Shown here: in pieces, positions 7,339 through 15,221 of the stretch
How the letters are laid out: every line of letters begins with the position of its first letter
Position numbering within the stretch: position 1 is the first letter of the stretch
From: an uncultured Eubacterium sp.
GTDB taxonomy: Bacteria > Bacillota > Clostridia > Lachnospirales > Lachnospiraceae
Direction: 5' to 3'
Length of the DNA: 17,532 nt
NCBI GenBank assembly: GCA_902475415.1
Contig: CABRZK010000015.1
Coordinates: 1-17,532 of the forward strand
The notes under the pieces: generated by a model
Seen by the model: the letters and a program-made list of their open reading frames with translations, nothing else
Databases searched by the model: none
Told to the model about the DNA's origin: nothing
Program-made: the position numbers and the translations under genes

Positions 7339-7370
7339 AAATACAAAACCGATAGGAGATATCTTTTCTT

Positions 7371-8516
7371 ATGATCACAGAGCAAAAAATCTTTTCTTTA
7401 CAGGAATTAAGTGTATATACAAGACATTTTCTGACCGATGACATGCTGTTACTGGATATTGAAACCACCGGTCTGTCCGCTACCAGACATTTCATTTACT
7501 GCATTGGCTGTTCTTACCGGACGGGTTCTGACATTACCATACAGCTTTTTTTTGCCGAAAACCGGGAGCAGGAAATTGAAATTCTTGCCGCACTGGCAAA
7601 ATTATTACAAACCCATCGGACAATTGTCACCTTTAACGGCAACACCTTTGATCTTCCTTTTCTGAAAAAACGATATATTGCCAACAGCACAGAGTTATTG
7701 TCTGACACCTGGAAAAATGGCGCTTATCTTTCATCCGATATCACATCTGTGGATTTATACCGGGAAGCCTGCCGACTGAAAAATGTCCTTGTTCTGCCTG
7801 ATTATAAGCAGAAATCCATCGAAACATTTCTCGGGTGTGAACGCGAGGACCTGTACAGTGGCAAAGAACTCATCGCACAGTATCATCTGTACCAGAAAAA
7901 TCCATCAAAAGAACAGGAACTGCTCCATAATCTCCTGCTGCATAACCTGGAAGATGTCCGGGGCATGTATGATCTGGTAGAACTGCTGACCTACATTGAT
8001 TTTTTCAGAGGTAACTTTCAGATCTGTAATATCAATTGTCAGTCTGCGGATCAGAAAACCTTCTGCAATATCCGATTACAGCCGGAATATAACTTCCCGC
8101 AAAAGCTGACCTGGATTTCGGAAGAAGCCTCCCTTATACTGAATGGTGAGGAAGCCCTGCTGTCTTTTCCGGTTCACCATGGATTCCTGCGTCATTACTT
8201 TCCGGATTTCAAAAATTATTACTATCTGCCGGAAGAAGATACGATCATACATAAAAGTCTAGGAACCTATGTAGATTCCGCTCACCGTCAGAAAGCAACC
8301 AGAGAAAACTGTTTTCTCGCCAAACAATGTGATTATCTCATGCATACCGCGCCGATCAAAAATGTTTATCTGCGCCGGGAGTTTCATGACACTGCAAGTT
8401 ATTTTGAACTTCCTGCATGGAATAACAATTTTGAAATGGACATTGAGTTTCCCGAATCTGTACGAAACTCCTTATATGACTTTATATCTGCCTATTTAAA
8501 TCAGCTTCTTAAATAA
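7371..8516 (+). CDS. yprB: RNase H-like 3'-5' exonuclease domain protein (YprB-like)
   Basis: The protein has 381 residues. The N-terminal half is a DEDD-type exonuclease fold of the YprB/RNase_H_2 family: LLLDIETTGLS gives D29 and E31, TFNGNTFDLPFLKKRY gives D94, and HNLEDVRGMYDL gives D195, the expected four acidic metal-binding residues. Such enzymes are predicted nucleases acting on DNA or RNA ends; the physiological substrate of YprB is not established. The C-terminal third (about residues 215-381) has no motif I recognise, and the TPR segment of some YprB proteins is not obvious. It is a single-gene transcript between its own promoter and the terminator at 8562-8591. In Bacillus yprB neighbours yprA, a helicase gene; no such gene is present here. 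Confidence 0.85.
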   Translation: MITEQKIFSLQELSVYTRHFLTDDMLLLDIETTGLSATRHFIYCIGCSYRTGSDITIQLFFAENREQEIEILAALAKLLQTHRTIVTFNGNTFDLPFLKKRYIANSTELLSDTWKNGAYLSSDITSVDLYREACRLKNVLVLPDYKQKSIETFLGCEREDLYSGKELIAQYHLYQKNPSKEQELLHNLLLHNLEDVRGMYDLVELLTYIDFFRGNFQICNINCQSADQKTFCNIRLQPEYNFPQKLTWISEEASLILNGEEALLSFPVHHGFLRHYFPDFKNYYYLPEEDTIIHKSLGTYVDSAHRQKATRENCFLAKQCDYLMHTAPIKNVYLRREFHDTASYFELPAWNNNFEMDIEFPESVRNSLYDFISAYLNQLLK

Positions 8517-8561
8517 AAATGTGTTCTTGCAATCTTTTAACAAAGAATTCTGAACATCAAT

Positions 8562-8591
8562 AAAAGGAGAATGCTTTCGCATTCTCCTTTT
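8562..8591. terminator. Bidirectional terminator between yprB and rpsA
   Basis: A 13-bp perfect stem (8562-8574 with 8579-8591; AAAAGGAGAATGC in the left arm) closes a TTTC loop. It has a T-rich 3' side on both strands, so it can end the convergent yprB and rpsA transcripts. Confidence 0.9.
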
Positions 8592-8630
8592 GAATATTTT
8601 TACTTAGATTTTTGATTTTTATTTCAAATC

Positions 8631-9716
8631 TTACTCTTCCTCAGTTGCCTCATCAGCCTCTGTATTCTGAGCAAGTGCTTTGATGCTCAGGCTGATCTTT
8701 CTGTCTGCCTCATCGAAATCAACGATTTTAGCTTCGATTTCCTGACCAATGCTTAATACATCAGATGGTTTCTCAACGTGATCTCTGGAAATCTGGGAAA
8801 CATGAAGCAATGCATCTACACCCGGTGCAAGCTCTACGAAAGCACCAAAGTCTGTCATACGTGCAACTTTACCTGTTACAACAGTACCTGCTGCATATTT
8901 CTCAGTTGCATTGTTCCAAGGATTCTCCTCCGGGAATTTTACGCTGAGCGCAATTTTTGTATCTTTGATATCTTTGATGAATACTTTTACAGTATCGCCA
9001 ACTTTGTAGATTTTTTTCAGGTTCTCTACACGGCCCCAGGACATCTCAGAGATGTGAAGCAGTCCGTCTGCGCCGCCAAGATCGATGAACGCACCGAAAT
9101 CTGTAATATTCTTAACAGTTCCCTCGATTACATCACCTACGTTGATCTTCTCTAATAATTCTTTCTGTTTACGCTCTTTCTCAGCAACCAGAAGCTGTTT
9201 TCTGTCACCGATGATGCGTCTTCTTCTCGGGTTGAACTCAGTTAATACGAACTGAATCTCCTGATCTTTGTATTTGCCAAGATCTCTCTCATAAGTATCA
9301 GATACAAGGCTTGCCGGGATGAAGATTCTTGTCTCATCCAGAACAACACTTAAGCCACCGTCTAATACCTGGCTTACAGTACCTGTTAAAACTTCGCCGT
9401 TCTCGAATGCCTCTTTCAGACGCTCGCTTCCTTTTTCTGCTGCAAGACGTTTGTATGTAAGGAGAACCTGTCCCTCACCGTCATTTACTTTCAGAACTTT
9501 TGCTTCCATTGTGTCACCAACGGATACTACAGTAGTAAGGTCTACGTTAGAGTCATTTGTGTATTCGTTTCTGGTAATAATTCCGTCTGATTTATAGCCA
9601 ATGTTCAGGATAATTTCATCCGGTTTCACATCTATAACAGTGCCTTCGACTACCTCTCCATTTCTGATTGTTTTTAAAGATTCTTCCAACATTTGTTCAA
9701 AACTCATTTCTGACAT
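8631..9716 (-). CDS. rpsA: 30S ribosomal protein S1 homologue, four S1 domains
   Basis: The 361-residue protein consists of four S1 (OB-fold) RNA-binding repeats at roughly residues 14-82, 98-165, 185-254 and 270-341. They are recognisable by repeated patterns such as VIEGTVKNITDFGAFIDLGG, GLLHISEMS and LLHVSQIS, and are followed by an acidic tail. Firmicute S1 proteins are shorter than the six-domain E. coli protein, and their role in translation initiation is weaker or more specialised. The start is the ATG at 9714-9716 (protein beginning MSEMSFEQML), because a perfect GAGGAGG at 9726-9732 lies 9 nt upstream; a TTG at 9734 would place that site inside the gene. The ribosome binding site and start lie within the end of ispH, which overlaps by 20 nt, so translation is probably coupled. 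Confidence 0.93.
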   Translation of the reverse strand: MSEMSFEQMLEESLKTIRNGEVVEGTVIDVKPDEIILNIGYKSDGIITRNEYTNDSNVDLTTVVSVGDTMEAKVLKVNDGEGQVLLTYKRLAAEKGSERLKEAFENGEVLTGTVSQVLDGGLSVVLDETRIFIPASLVSDTYERDLGKYKDQEIQFVLTEFNPRRRRIIGDRKQLLVAEKERKQKELLEKINVGDVIEGTVKNITDFGAFIDLGGADGLLHISEMSWGRVENLKKIYKVGDTVKVFIKDIKDTKIALSVKFPEENPWNNATEKYAAGTVVTGKVARMTDFGAFVELAPGVDALLHVSQISRDHVEKPSDVLSIGQEIEAKIVDFDEADRKISLSIKALAQNTEADEATEEE

Positions 9717-10578
9717 ATTTTTGAACCTCCTCAATAATATTATTTGGGGTAGAAGCCCCAGCTGTAATACCTACGTAGTCGAAACGCGAAAAATCAGTAT
9801 GCTTCAGATCTTCTTTCGTTTGTATAAAGTAAGTATTTTGACAATTTTCAGAGCAGATCTCATACAGTTTCCGCGTATTGGAACTGCTTAATCCGCCGAT
9901 CACCAGCATGGCATCCACTTTTGTTGAAAGCTCTTTGGCAGCTTCCTGACGTTCTTTTGTGGCACTGCATATGGTGTTGTGCACGATAAACTCTCTATCC
10001 TTGTCCACCGTACTCTCACTATCATACCCTTTTTTTTGAATAATTTCAACAAGTTCTTGAAATTTATTGTAATTAAATGTTGTTTGTGCGACAATACAGA
10101 CCTTTTTCCATCCATCCAGGTTCAGTTTTTCCACATCTGACTCATGATTGATGACAATTGTACGTTCCGGATGTGACCAGCCGACAATTCCCTGCACTTC
10201 CGGATGATCAGCACTTCCTATGATAATCACCAGACACCCTTTTTCTGAATACTCATGCACCAGCCGGTGGATTTTCTTCACAAAAGGACAGGTGGCATCC
10301 ACCACACGCAGGCCATCTGCCTGCAGGGCATCCTGCTCTGCCTTGGTCACTCCGTGGGAACGGATGATCATGGTGCCTTCCGGCTGCTCTTTTGCTTCCT
10401 CCAGCGAATGGATCACCCGGACTCCTTTTTTCTCAAGATCTGCAATCACTTCCTCATTATGGATGATCGGACCGTAGGTATAAACCGGCGTGTGGCTTTC
10501 CGCTTCCTGATAGACGGTATCAACCGCCCTGTTTACACCAAAACAGAAACCGGCCATTTTTGCAAGTTCTACTCTCAT
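9697..10578 (-). CDS. ispH: 4-hydroxy-3-methylbut-2-enyl diphosphate reductase
   Basis: This 293-residue enzyme catalyses the last step of the MEP (non-mevalonate) isoprenoid pathway, reducing HMBPP to IPP and DMAPP. The three cysteines that hold the catalytic iron-sulfur cluster are visible: C12 (AGFCFGVNRAVD), C97 (VDATCPFVKKIH) and C204 (HNTICSATKERQ). The substrate-binding histidines H40 (GPIIHNEEV) and H125 (ADHPEVQG) are also present. Its ATG overlaps the TGA stop of cmk (ATGA at 10575-10578), and its end overlaps the rpsA start by 20 nt. In several Clostridia ispH is fused or adjacent to an S1 gene, so this context is expected. The frame is different from rpsA, so this is not a fusion. 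Confidence 0.97.
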   Translation of the reverse strand: MRVELAKMAGFCFGVNRAVDTVYQEAESHTPVYTYGPIIHNEEVIADLEKKGVRVIHSLEEAKEQPEGTMIIRSHGVTKAEQDALQADGLRVVDATCPFVKKIHRLVHEYSEKGCLVIIIGSADHPEVQGIVGWSHPERTIVINHESDVEKLNLDGWKKVCIVAQTTFNYNKFQELVEIIQKKGYDSESTVDKDREFIVHNTICSATKERQEAAKELSTKVDAMLVIGGLSSSNTRKLYEICSENCQNTYFIQTKEDLKHTDFSRFDYVGITAGASTPNNIIEEVQKYVRNEF

Positions 10579-11249
10579 GCCTCTAATCCTGCCTTTTTCG
10601 CCAGTTCATAAATCGCCTCAACAACCTCATCGATGTTCAGGTTGGAAGAATCCAGCATCACTGCATCCTCCGCTGCCTTCAGTGGTGCAATTTCACGATT
10701 CATATCACGCTCATCACGCTCTTTGATATCCCGGGCTATGGCATCCAGATCACAGTTTTCACCTTTCTGCGTCAGTTCATCAAAACGGCGCTTTGCACGC
10801 ACTTCCACGCTGGCAGTCAGGAACACTTTCAGCTGTGCCTCCGGCAATACGCAGGTCCCGATGTCACGGCCATCCATGATCACATTGTGCTGTGCAGCCA
10901 TATCACGCTGCAGATCCAGCAGTTTTGCCCGGACAAACGGGTATCCGCTGGTGGCCGATGCCATATTTCCCACTTCTTCCTGACGGATTTTATCTGAGAT
11001 ATCCGTTCCGTTCAGAAGTACTTTCTGCACACCGTTTTCATAAGCCAGGGTTACCTGAATTTTTCCGCAGGCTTCCTCAATTGCTTTTTCATCCTCTGCT
11101 GCAATGCCATGCTGGATAAAATAATATCCCATAGCACGATACATGGCTCCTGTATCTACATAGATAAAAGATATCTTTTTTGCCAGTTTCTTGGCGATAG
11201 TACTTTTTCCGGCTCCCGCCGGTCCGTCGATTGCTATATTAAAACTCAT
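10575..11249 (-). CDS. cmk: (d)CMP kinase
   Basis: This 224-residue cytidylate kinase phosphorylates CMP and dCMP with ATP in pyrimidine salvage and turnover. The Walker A loop GPAGAGKST (residues 9-17), FIYVDTGAMYRA, MDGRDIGTCVLP and the lid segment with RAKRR and RDERDMNRE are all typical. I choose the ATG at 11247-11249 (protein beginning MSFNIAIDG) because AGAGAGG lies 10 nt upstream, whereas the ATG three codons earlier leaves almost no spacing. Its stop overlaps the ispH start. It stands between the flavoprotein gene, 17 nt upstream, and ispH, in the conserved cmk-ispH-S1 order. Confidence 0.96.
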   Translation of the reverse strand: MSFNIAIDGPAGAGKSTIAKKLAKKISFIYVDTGAMYRAMGYYFIQHGIAAEDEKAIEEACGKIQVTLAYENGVQKVLLNGTDISDKIRQEEVGNMASATSGYPFVRAKLLDLQRDMAAQHNVIMDGRDIGTCVLPEAQLKVFLTASVEVRAKRRFDELTQKGENCDLDAIARDIKERDERDMNREIAPLKAAEDAVMLDSSNLNIDEVVEAIYELAKKAGLEA

Positions 11250-11266
11250 TAATCTCATACCTCTCT

Positions 11267-12520
11267 TTAATTTGATGATACACTGCTTCCTGCCAGATAA
11301 CCGGTGGACCAGGCAATCTGCAGATTAAAGCCCCCGGTCACTGCATCTACATCCAGCATTTCCCCGCACAGGTACAGTCCCGGAACCAGTTTGGATTCCA
11401 TCGTGGAGGGATTGACTTCTTTGACTTTGATGCCGCCCCGGGTAATAATGGCTTCTTCCATACGTCCAAGCCCTGTAATCGTTCCCGGAAATGCTTTCAG
11501 CAGTTCCAGCAGATGTCCACGTTCTTCTTTTGTCACAGAATGGACTTTCTTTTCCGGATCGATACCGGACAGTTCAATGAGCACCGGCAGCATTTTTGCC
11601 GGCACCAGACCGTGCACTGCATTTTTAAACTGACGGTTCAGGTTTTCAGAAAATTCCCGTTGCAGACGCTTGTCTAATTGTTCCCGGGTCAATGCCGGTT
11701 TCAGATCGATCCAGAAAGGAAGTTCTTTTCCGAGGGATTTATCCGGAATGCAACTGCTTCCTGTCAACACCAGTGGTCCGCTGATTCCCTGATGTGTAAA
11801 AAGCATCTCACCAAAATCAGAATACAATACCTTTTTTCCGTCTTTGATCGTCAGGAAGACATTTTTCAGGGACAGCCCCTGTAACTGTGGAATGTAGGCT
11901 TCCTTTGTTGTCATGCCGATCAGAGATGGCCGAAGATCGGTCACGGTATGTCCCAGTTCCCGGCACAGTTCAAATCCTGATCCGTCTGACCCGGTGGTCG
12001 GATAAGATACTCCACCACTGGCTACGATCACTGCATCATATGCCGTTTTTTGCTGTCTTTCCTTTGTATCAGAACAATCCCAGATGACGCCACTAATCCC
12101 CTCTTCACTTCGACAGATCTGTGTCACTTTTGTATTCAGACAGACTTTCACATGCTTTCTTCGCAGTTCATCCGCCAGAGCCCGGATGACATCCGATGCA
12201 TGATCTGACTGTGGGAATACACGATTCCCACGTTCTGTCTTGATGGCCAGACCAAGTGTTTCAAAATACTGCATCACCGCATGATTGTCAAACCCGTAAA
12301 TCGCACTGTACAGAAATTTTGCATTTCGCTTGATTGCCGCAAACAGTTCTTCTGTATCACAGGCATTCGTCAGATTGCACCGGCCTTTACCGGTGATATA
12401 TATCTTTTTGCCCAGTTTTTCATTCCGTTCATACAAGGTCACCTGATGCCCGTTTTCCGCTGCCGCGCAGGCCGCCATCATACCGGCCGCACCGCCGCCT
12501 ATTACCGCTACTTTACTCAT
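11267..12520 (-). CDS. BaiN/HI0933-family FAD-dependent oxidoreductase
   Basis: The 417-residue flavoprotein begins with a Rossmann FAD-binding motif, VAVIGGGAAGMMAA, followed by LYERNEKLGKKIYITGKGRCNLTN, which is diagnostic of the HI0933/YhiN (BaiN/RdsA) family. The C-terminal GLYLCGEMLDVDAVTGGFNLQIAWSTG is the second FAD contact of the family. A homologue was proposed to act in bile-acid dehydroxylation in Clostridium scindens, but the family is found in nearly all Firmicutes, so a general redox role is more likely; the substrate is unknown. CGGAG lies 7 nt before the ATG. It is the second gene of the operon, 47 bp after the regulator gene, and a regular neighbour of cmk in related genomes as far as I recall. 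Confidence 0.92.
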   Translation of the reverse strand: MSKVAVIGGGAAGMMAACAAAENGHQVTLYERNEKLGKKIYITGKGRCNLTNACDTEELFAAIKRNAKFLYSAIYGFDNHAVMQYFETLGLAIKTERGNRVFPQSDHASDVIRALADELRRKHVKVCLNTKVTQICRSEEGISGVIWDCSDTKERQQKTAYDAVIVASGGVSYPTTGSDGSGFELCRELGHTVTDLRPSLIGMTTKEAYIPQLQGLSLKNVFLTIKDGKKVLYSDFGEMLFTHQGISGPLVLTGSSCIPDKSLGKELPFWIDLKPALTREQLDKRLQREFSENLNRQFKNAVHGLVPAKMLPVLIELSGIDPEKKVHSVTKEERGHLLELLKAFPGTITGLGRMEEAIITRGGIKVKEVNPSTMESKLVPGLYLCGEMLDVDAVTGGFNLQIAWSTGYLAGSSVSSN

Positions 12521-12567
12521 TCACATTCTCCGATTTTTTCTTTTTGTTCTTTCTTTTCATCCTTCTT

Positions 12568-13500
12568 TCAGGAATTTTTCTCGACTTTATCGACTTTTCC
12601 ATACCGCATTTTCATATGGTCATCAATGTAGTTGATCTCATCGCTTTCATATACCTGATACTCATCCCAGATATCTTCCAGTGTCTCCAGCGTCTCAGCC
12701 ACTTCACTCTGCTTTCTCATGCACAGGGCCACGATCAGAGCATTGATCACACTCAACGGTGCCACCAGAGAATCCACGATGGATGCCATATCACTTTTTG
12801 CGATCAGATTGCAGGAAGAATACAGGTTCATCGGGGAATGCACGCTGTCTGTCAGGGTAATCACCTTTGCATTTCGGTTATTTGCAAATTCCATGGCTTT
12901 TAACGTACGCATGGAATACCGTGGAAAACTGATACCGATAATCACATCCTCCTCACTGATCCGCACCATCTGTTCAAACAGTTCACTGGAACTGCTAGTA
13001 TGGAGCAGATGAACGTTATCAAACATTAAATTAAAATAAAACGCCATAAAACTTGCCAGCGAAGCACAGCTTCTGATTCCAACGATATAAATATGCTTTG
13101 CATTTAATATAATATCCAATGCAGCCTCAAATGCATTCTGGTCAATCTGTTCCAATGTACTTTTAATTTTTTCCGCATCTGACTGCAGCACGGTGTCTAA
13201 TATCTTGGACTGGCTGATTCTTCCGTAAGTCACTTCCATACGTTGAATCGAATTCAGCTTATTGCGCACCAGTTCTTCCAGTGCTTTCTGAAATTCAGGA
13301 TAACCACGATACCCCAGATGTGTTGCGAACCGTACAACCGTGGATTCACTCACCCCAACGACTTTTCCCAGTTTTTCCGCTGTCAGAAATACCGCTTTGT
13401 CATAATTGTCTGTAATGTACGTGGACAGCAGTTTCTGTCCTTTGCTCATGCTGCTGTACCTGTCATTGATCCTGTTAATCAGTTCATTTGAATTATTCAT
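12568..13500 (-). CDS. MurR/RpiR-family transcriptional regulator
   Basis: This 310-residue protein has an N-terminal RpiR-type helix-turn-helix (about residues 1-78; LGKVVGVSESTVVRFATHLGYRGYPEF is the recognition region in outline) and a C-terminal SIS sugar-phosphate-binding domain (about 125-260, with HIYIVGIRSCASLASFMA). Regulators of this family sense phosphosugars and usually control adjacent sugar or cell-wall genes; the ligand and targets here cannot be read. The start at 13498-13500 (MNNSNELINRI) is supported by GGAGAAG just upstream; the frame is open 26 codons earlier, but that part looks unlike coding sequence. It heads the run rpiR-flavoprotein-cmk-ispH-rpsA, with no sugar-catabolic gene nearby, which is unusual for the family. 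Confidence 0.92.
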   Translation of the reverse strand: MNNSNELINRINDRYSSMSKGQKLLSTYITDNYDKAVFLTAEKLGKVVGVSESTVVRFATHLGYRGYPEFQKALEELVRNKLNSIQRMEVTYGRISQSKILDTVLQSDAEKIKSTLEQIDQNAFEAALDIILNAKHIYIVGIRSCASLASFMAFYFNLMFDNVHLLHTSSSSELFEQMVRISEEDVIIGISFPRYSMRTLKAMEFANNRNAKVITLTDSVHSPMNLYSSCNLIAKSDMASIVDSLVAPLSVINALIVALCMRKQSEVAETLETLEDIWDEYQVYESDEINYIDDHMKMRYGKVDKVEKNS

Positions 13501-13657
13501 TTCTCTTCTCCATTTTTTATCTGATCTGTTTTCGTCCAGACCGGATATGATTTTCCCGTCCTTTTGCTGTATTTGCACCTGTGCATTTCAGAAATCATAT
13601 GTAATTTCATACTGATTCCTGCAGCATTTCCATTAACGGGCAATTCAATCATATGAT

Positions 13658-13686
13658 AGTATACCTCAAAATCCAGAAAGACACAA
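13658..13686 (-). promoter_or_regulatory. Promoter of the rpiR-flavoprotein-cmk-ispH-rpsA operon
   Basis: On the - strand TTGTGT (13681-13686) and TATACT (13658-13663) are 17 bp apart, a fair housekeeping promoter. The start would be near 13651, giving a leader of about 150 nt before the regulator ATG. No other good promoter is evident between here and rpsA, although internal ones cannot be excluded. Confidence 0.55.
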
Positions 13687-13701
13687 TATCAGAACAAAAG
13701 T

Positions 13702-13711
13702 GTGTTAACAC
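13702..13711. promoter_or_regulatory. Palindrome upstream of the rpiR promoter, possible operator
   Basis: GTGTTAACAC is a perfect 10-bp inverted repeat 16 bp upstream of the -35 of the regulator gene. It may be a binding site for the RpiR-type protein itself or for another dimeric factor. No second copy was noticed in the window, so the assignment rests on position and symmetry only. Confidence 0.3.
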
Positions 13712-13730
13712 GCACTCTCTCATTAAAAAT

Positions 13731-13769
13731 CTTATAAAACGCAGCTTTTATTCCGCGCGCGAAGCTGCG
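13731..13769 (-). terminator. Intrinsic terminator of the D,D-carboxypeptidase gene
   Basis: On the - strand CGCAGCTT (13769-13762) pairs with AAGCTGCG (13747-13740) across a 14-nt GC-rich loop and is followed by TTTTATAAG. It lies about 20 nt after the stop codon. A smaller GCAC/GTGC hairpin (13777-13787) sits just before it. The T-run is short and interrupted, so strength is moderate. Confidence 0.65.
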
Positions 13770-13789
13770 CATCGTTTGCACGAAGTGCT

Positions 13790-15094
13790 TTATTTTACAG
13801 GAAACTTAGAAAAATTTCCTGCAAAATAAAAGACATGTCGCAGGCACCAGGCAAAGTCAAATTTTTCCACCGTTTCCAGTGCATATGCCGGCTGTGTAAA
13901 AATCGGTTCCCCATTTAATCGTATGATTCTTTCTCCCACGCACAGGCCCTGTTTTACCGGTGCCGGGAGGTTTTTCGGAAGCTTCCATTCCACCGCGATT
14001 TCATCGGTATCCGATAAAAGCAGTTTTTCCCGGAACTCATCTGTTCCCACCGAAATTGTTTCAACATCAGCAAAACTGTTTTCATCTGTAAAGAGATTTT
14101 TCCGGCACCGGTTTGTGGAAGGAAACACTCCATTCAAGATTGTCACCTGTTGCATTTCCGACGGCTGTACCCAGGTCTTCCAGTGATATCGTTCCTTTGC
14201 ATAGGTAATCAGTTTTTTAGAATCTTCCCATTTATAACCTTTATGATTTGGCCATCCACAGGCCAGCAGGGCAAACGTATACGTTCTGTCCTCCTCACAA
14301 TATGCCCCCACATAGCAATATCCCGCCTTTGTAGTAAATCCGGTTTTCCCGGACAGAGTTCCCTTTAGCATGGTCAGCAAAGCATTATGGTTGTATAACG
14401 TTTTCTGAAAGTTTCCATCCAGACTCTGAATGGTTTTTGATGCCGTTTCTGTAATCTTCAGAAATGTTTCATCCCGGATACAGGCAGCCATGATCAGGCT
14501 GAGATCATAGGCTGTGGTCTGATGTTCTCCCACGGAATCCGTGGCATCCAGTCCGTTCGGTGACACAAAATGCGTATTGCAACAGCCAAGTTCTGCTGCA
14601 CGGCAATTCATTTTTTCTGCAAATGCCTCCACACTGCCTGACAGGTACTCAGCCAGCGCCACTGCTGTATCATTATGAGACTCCAGCATCAGCGAATACA
14701 ATAGATCCTCCAGTATAAACTGACTTTCTTCCCCACACCCCAGTTTCACTTCCGGCATTTTGCAGGCGTTTTCCGAAAAGGGAACCGTATCAGAAAGCTT
14801 TCCACTTTCTATGGCCAGCAGGCAGGTCAGGATCTTCGTTGTACTGGCATTTGCCATTGGAGTATCTGCTGACTTTCCGTATAAAATACGTCCTGTAGCT
14901 GCATCTGTTAGAACAGCACTCCGGGCATACAGGTTAAGGTCCTCCCGGTGAAAATCAGCAAATTGCCCTGTAGTATCCATCCAGTTTCTTTCCATTTGGG
15001 TCTGCATCACAAATTCTCCAGCCATCGTATTCTGAGTCCAGAACGTAAGGAGACATATAATAGAAAAACATATAGTAAAAATACGTTTTATCAT
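13790..15094 (-). CDS. D-alanyl-D-alanine carboxypeptidase (PBP5/DacF type)
   Basis: The protein has 434 residues from the chosen start. It is a secreted serine peptidase that removes the terminal D-Ala from peptidoglycan stem peptides. A signal peptide or anchor (MIKRIFTICFSIICLL) is followed by the peptidase S11 domain with all three active-site motifs: STTK (S84, K87), SHN (139-141) and KTG (250-252). A C-terminal beta domain (about residues 330-400) matches the PBP5_C type and is followed by a short aromatic helix-like end that may touch the membrane. I prefer the ATG at 15092-15094 because AAGGTGG lies upstream and a likely -10 (15129-15134) would put the transcript start close to the alternative ATG at 15121, leaving that one without a leader. 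It may act in cell-wall maturation or sporulation; paralogue identity (DacA, DacF) is not resolved. Confidence 0.93.
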   Translation of the reverse strand: MIKRIFTICFSIICLLTFWTQNTMAGEFVMQTQMERNWMDTTGQFADFHREDLNLYARSAVLTDAATGRILYGKSADTPMANASTTKILTCLLAIESGKLSDTVPFSENACKMPEVKLGCGEESQFILEDLLYSLMLESHNDTAVALAEYLSGSVEAFAEKMNCRAAELGCCNTHFVSPNGLDATDSVGEHQTTAYDLSLIMAACIRDETFLKITETASKTIQSLDGNFQKTLYNHNALLTMLKGTLSGKTGFTTKAGYCYVGAYCEEDRTYTFALLACGWPNHKGYKWEDSKKLITYAKERYHWKTWVQPSEMQQVTILNGVFPSTNRCRKNLFTDENSFADVETISVGTDEFREKLLLSDTDEIAVEWKLPKNLPAPVKQGLCVGERIIRLNGEPIFTQPAYALETVEKFDFAWCLRHVFYFAGNFSKFPVK

Positions 15095-15128
15095 CGATTC
15101 GGTTATCCACCTTATCTTCATTACTTCT

Positions 15129-15134
15129 ATTGTA
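15129..15134 (-). promoter_or_regulatory. Possible -10 of the D,D-carboxypeptidase gene
   Basis: TACAAT on the - strand lies between the hydA terminator and the carboxypeptidase gene, the only space for a promoter. The -35 is poor (TTCTGT at 17 bp). The expected start near 15122 supports the downstream ATG at 15094 as the translation start. Confidence 0.4.
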
Positions 15135-15158
15135 CGTTTCCCGTTATTTTTACAGAAC

Positions 15159-15199
15159 AAAAAATGTGCAGCCAACAGATAATCCGCTGGCCGCACATT
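15159..15199 (-). terminator. Intrinsic terminator of the hydrogenase operon
   Basis: On the - strand AATGTGCGGCCA (15199-15188) pairs with TGGCTGCACATT (15174-15163), 12 bp with one G-U pair, across a 13-nt loop, followed by a run of T. It lies 22 nt after the hydA stop. Confidence 0.9.
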
Positions 15200-15221
15200 T
15201 TCATTCATTTTATATTCTTAA

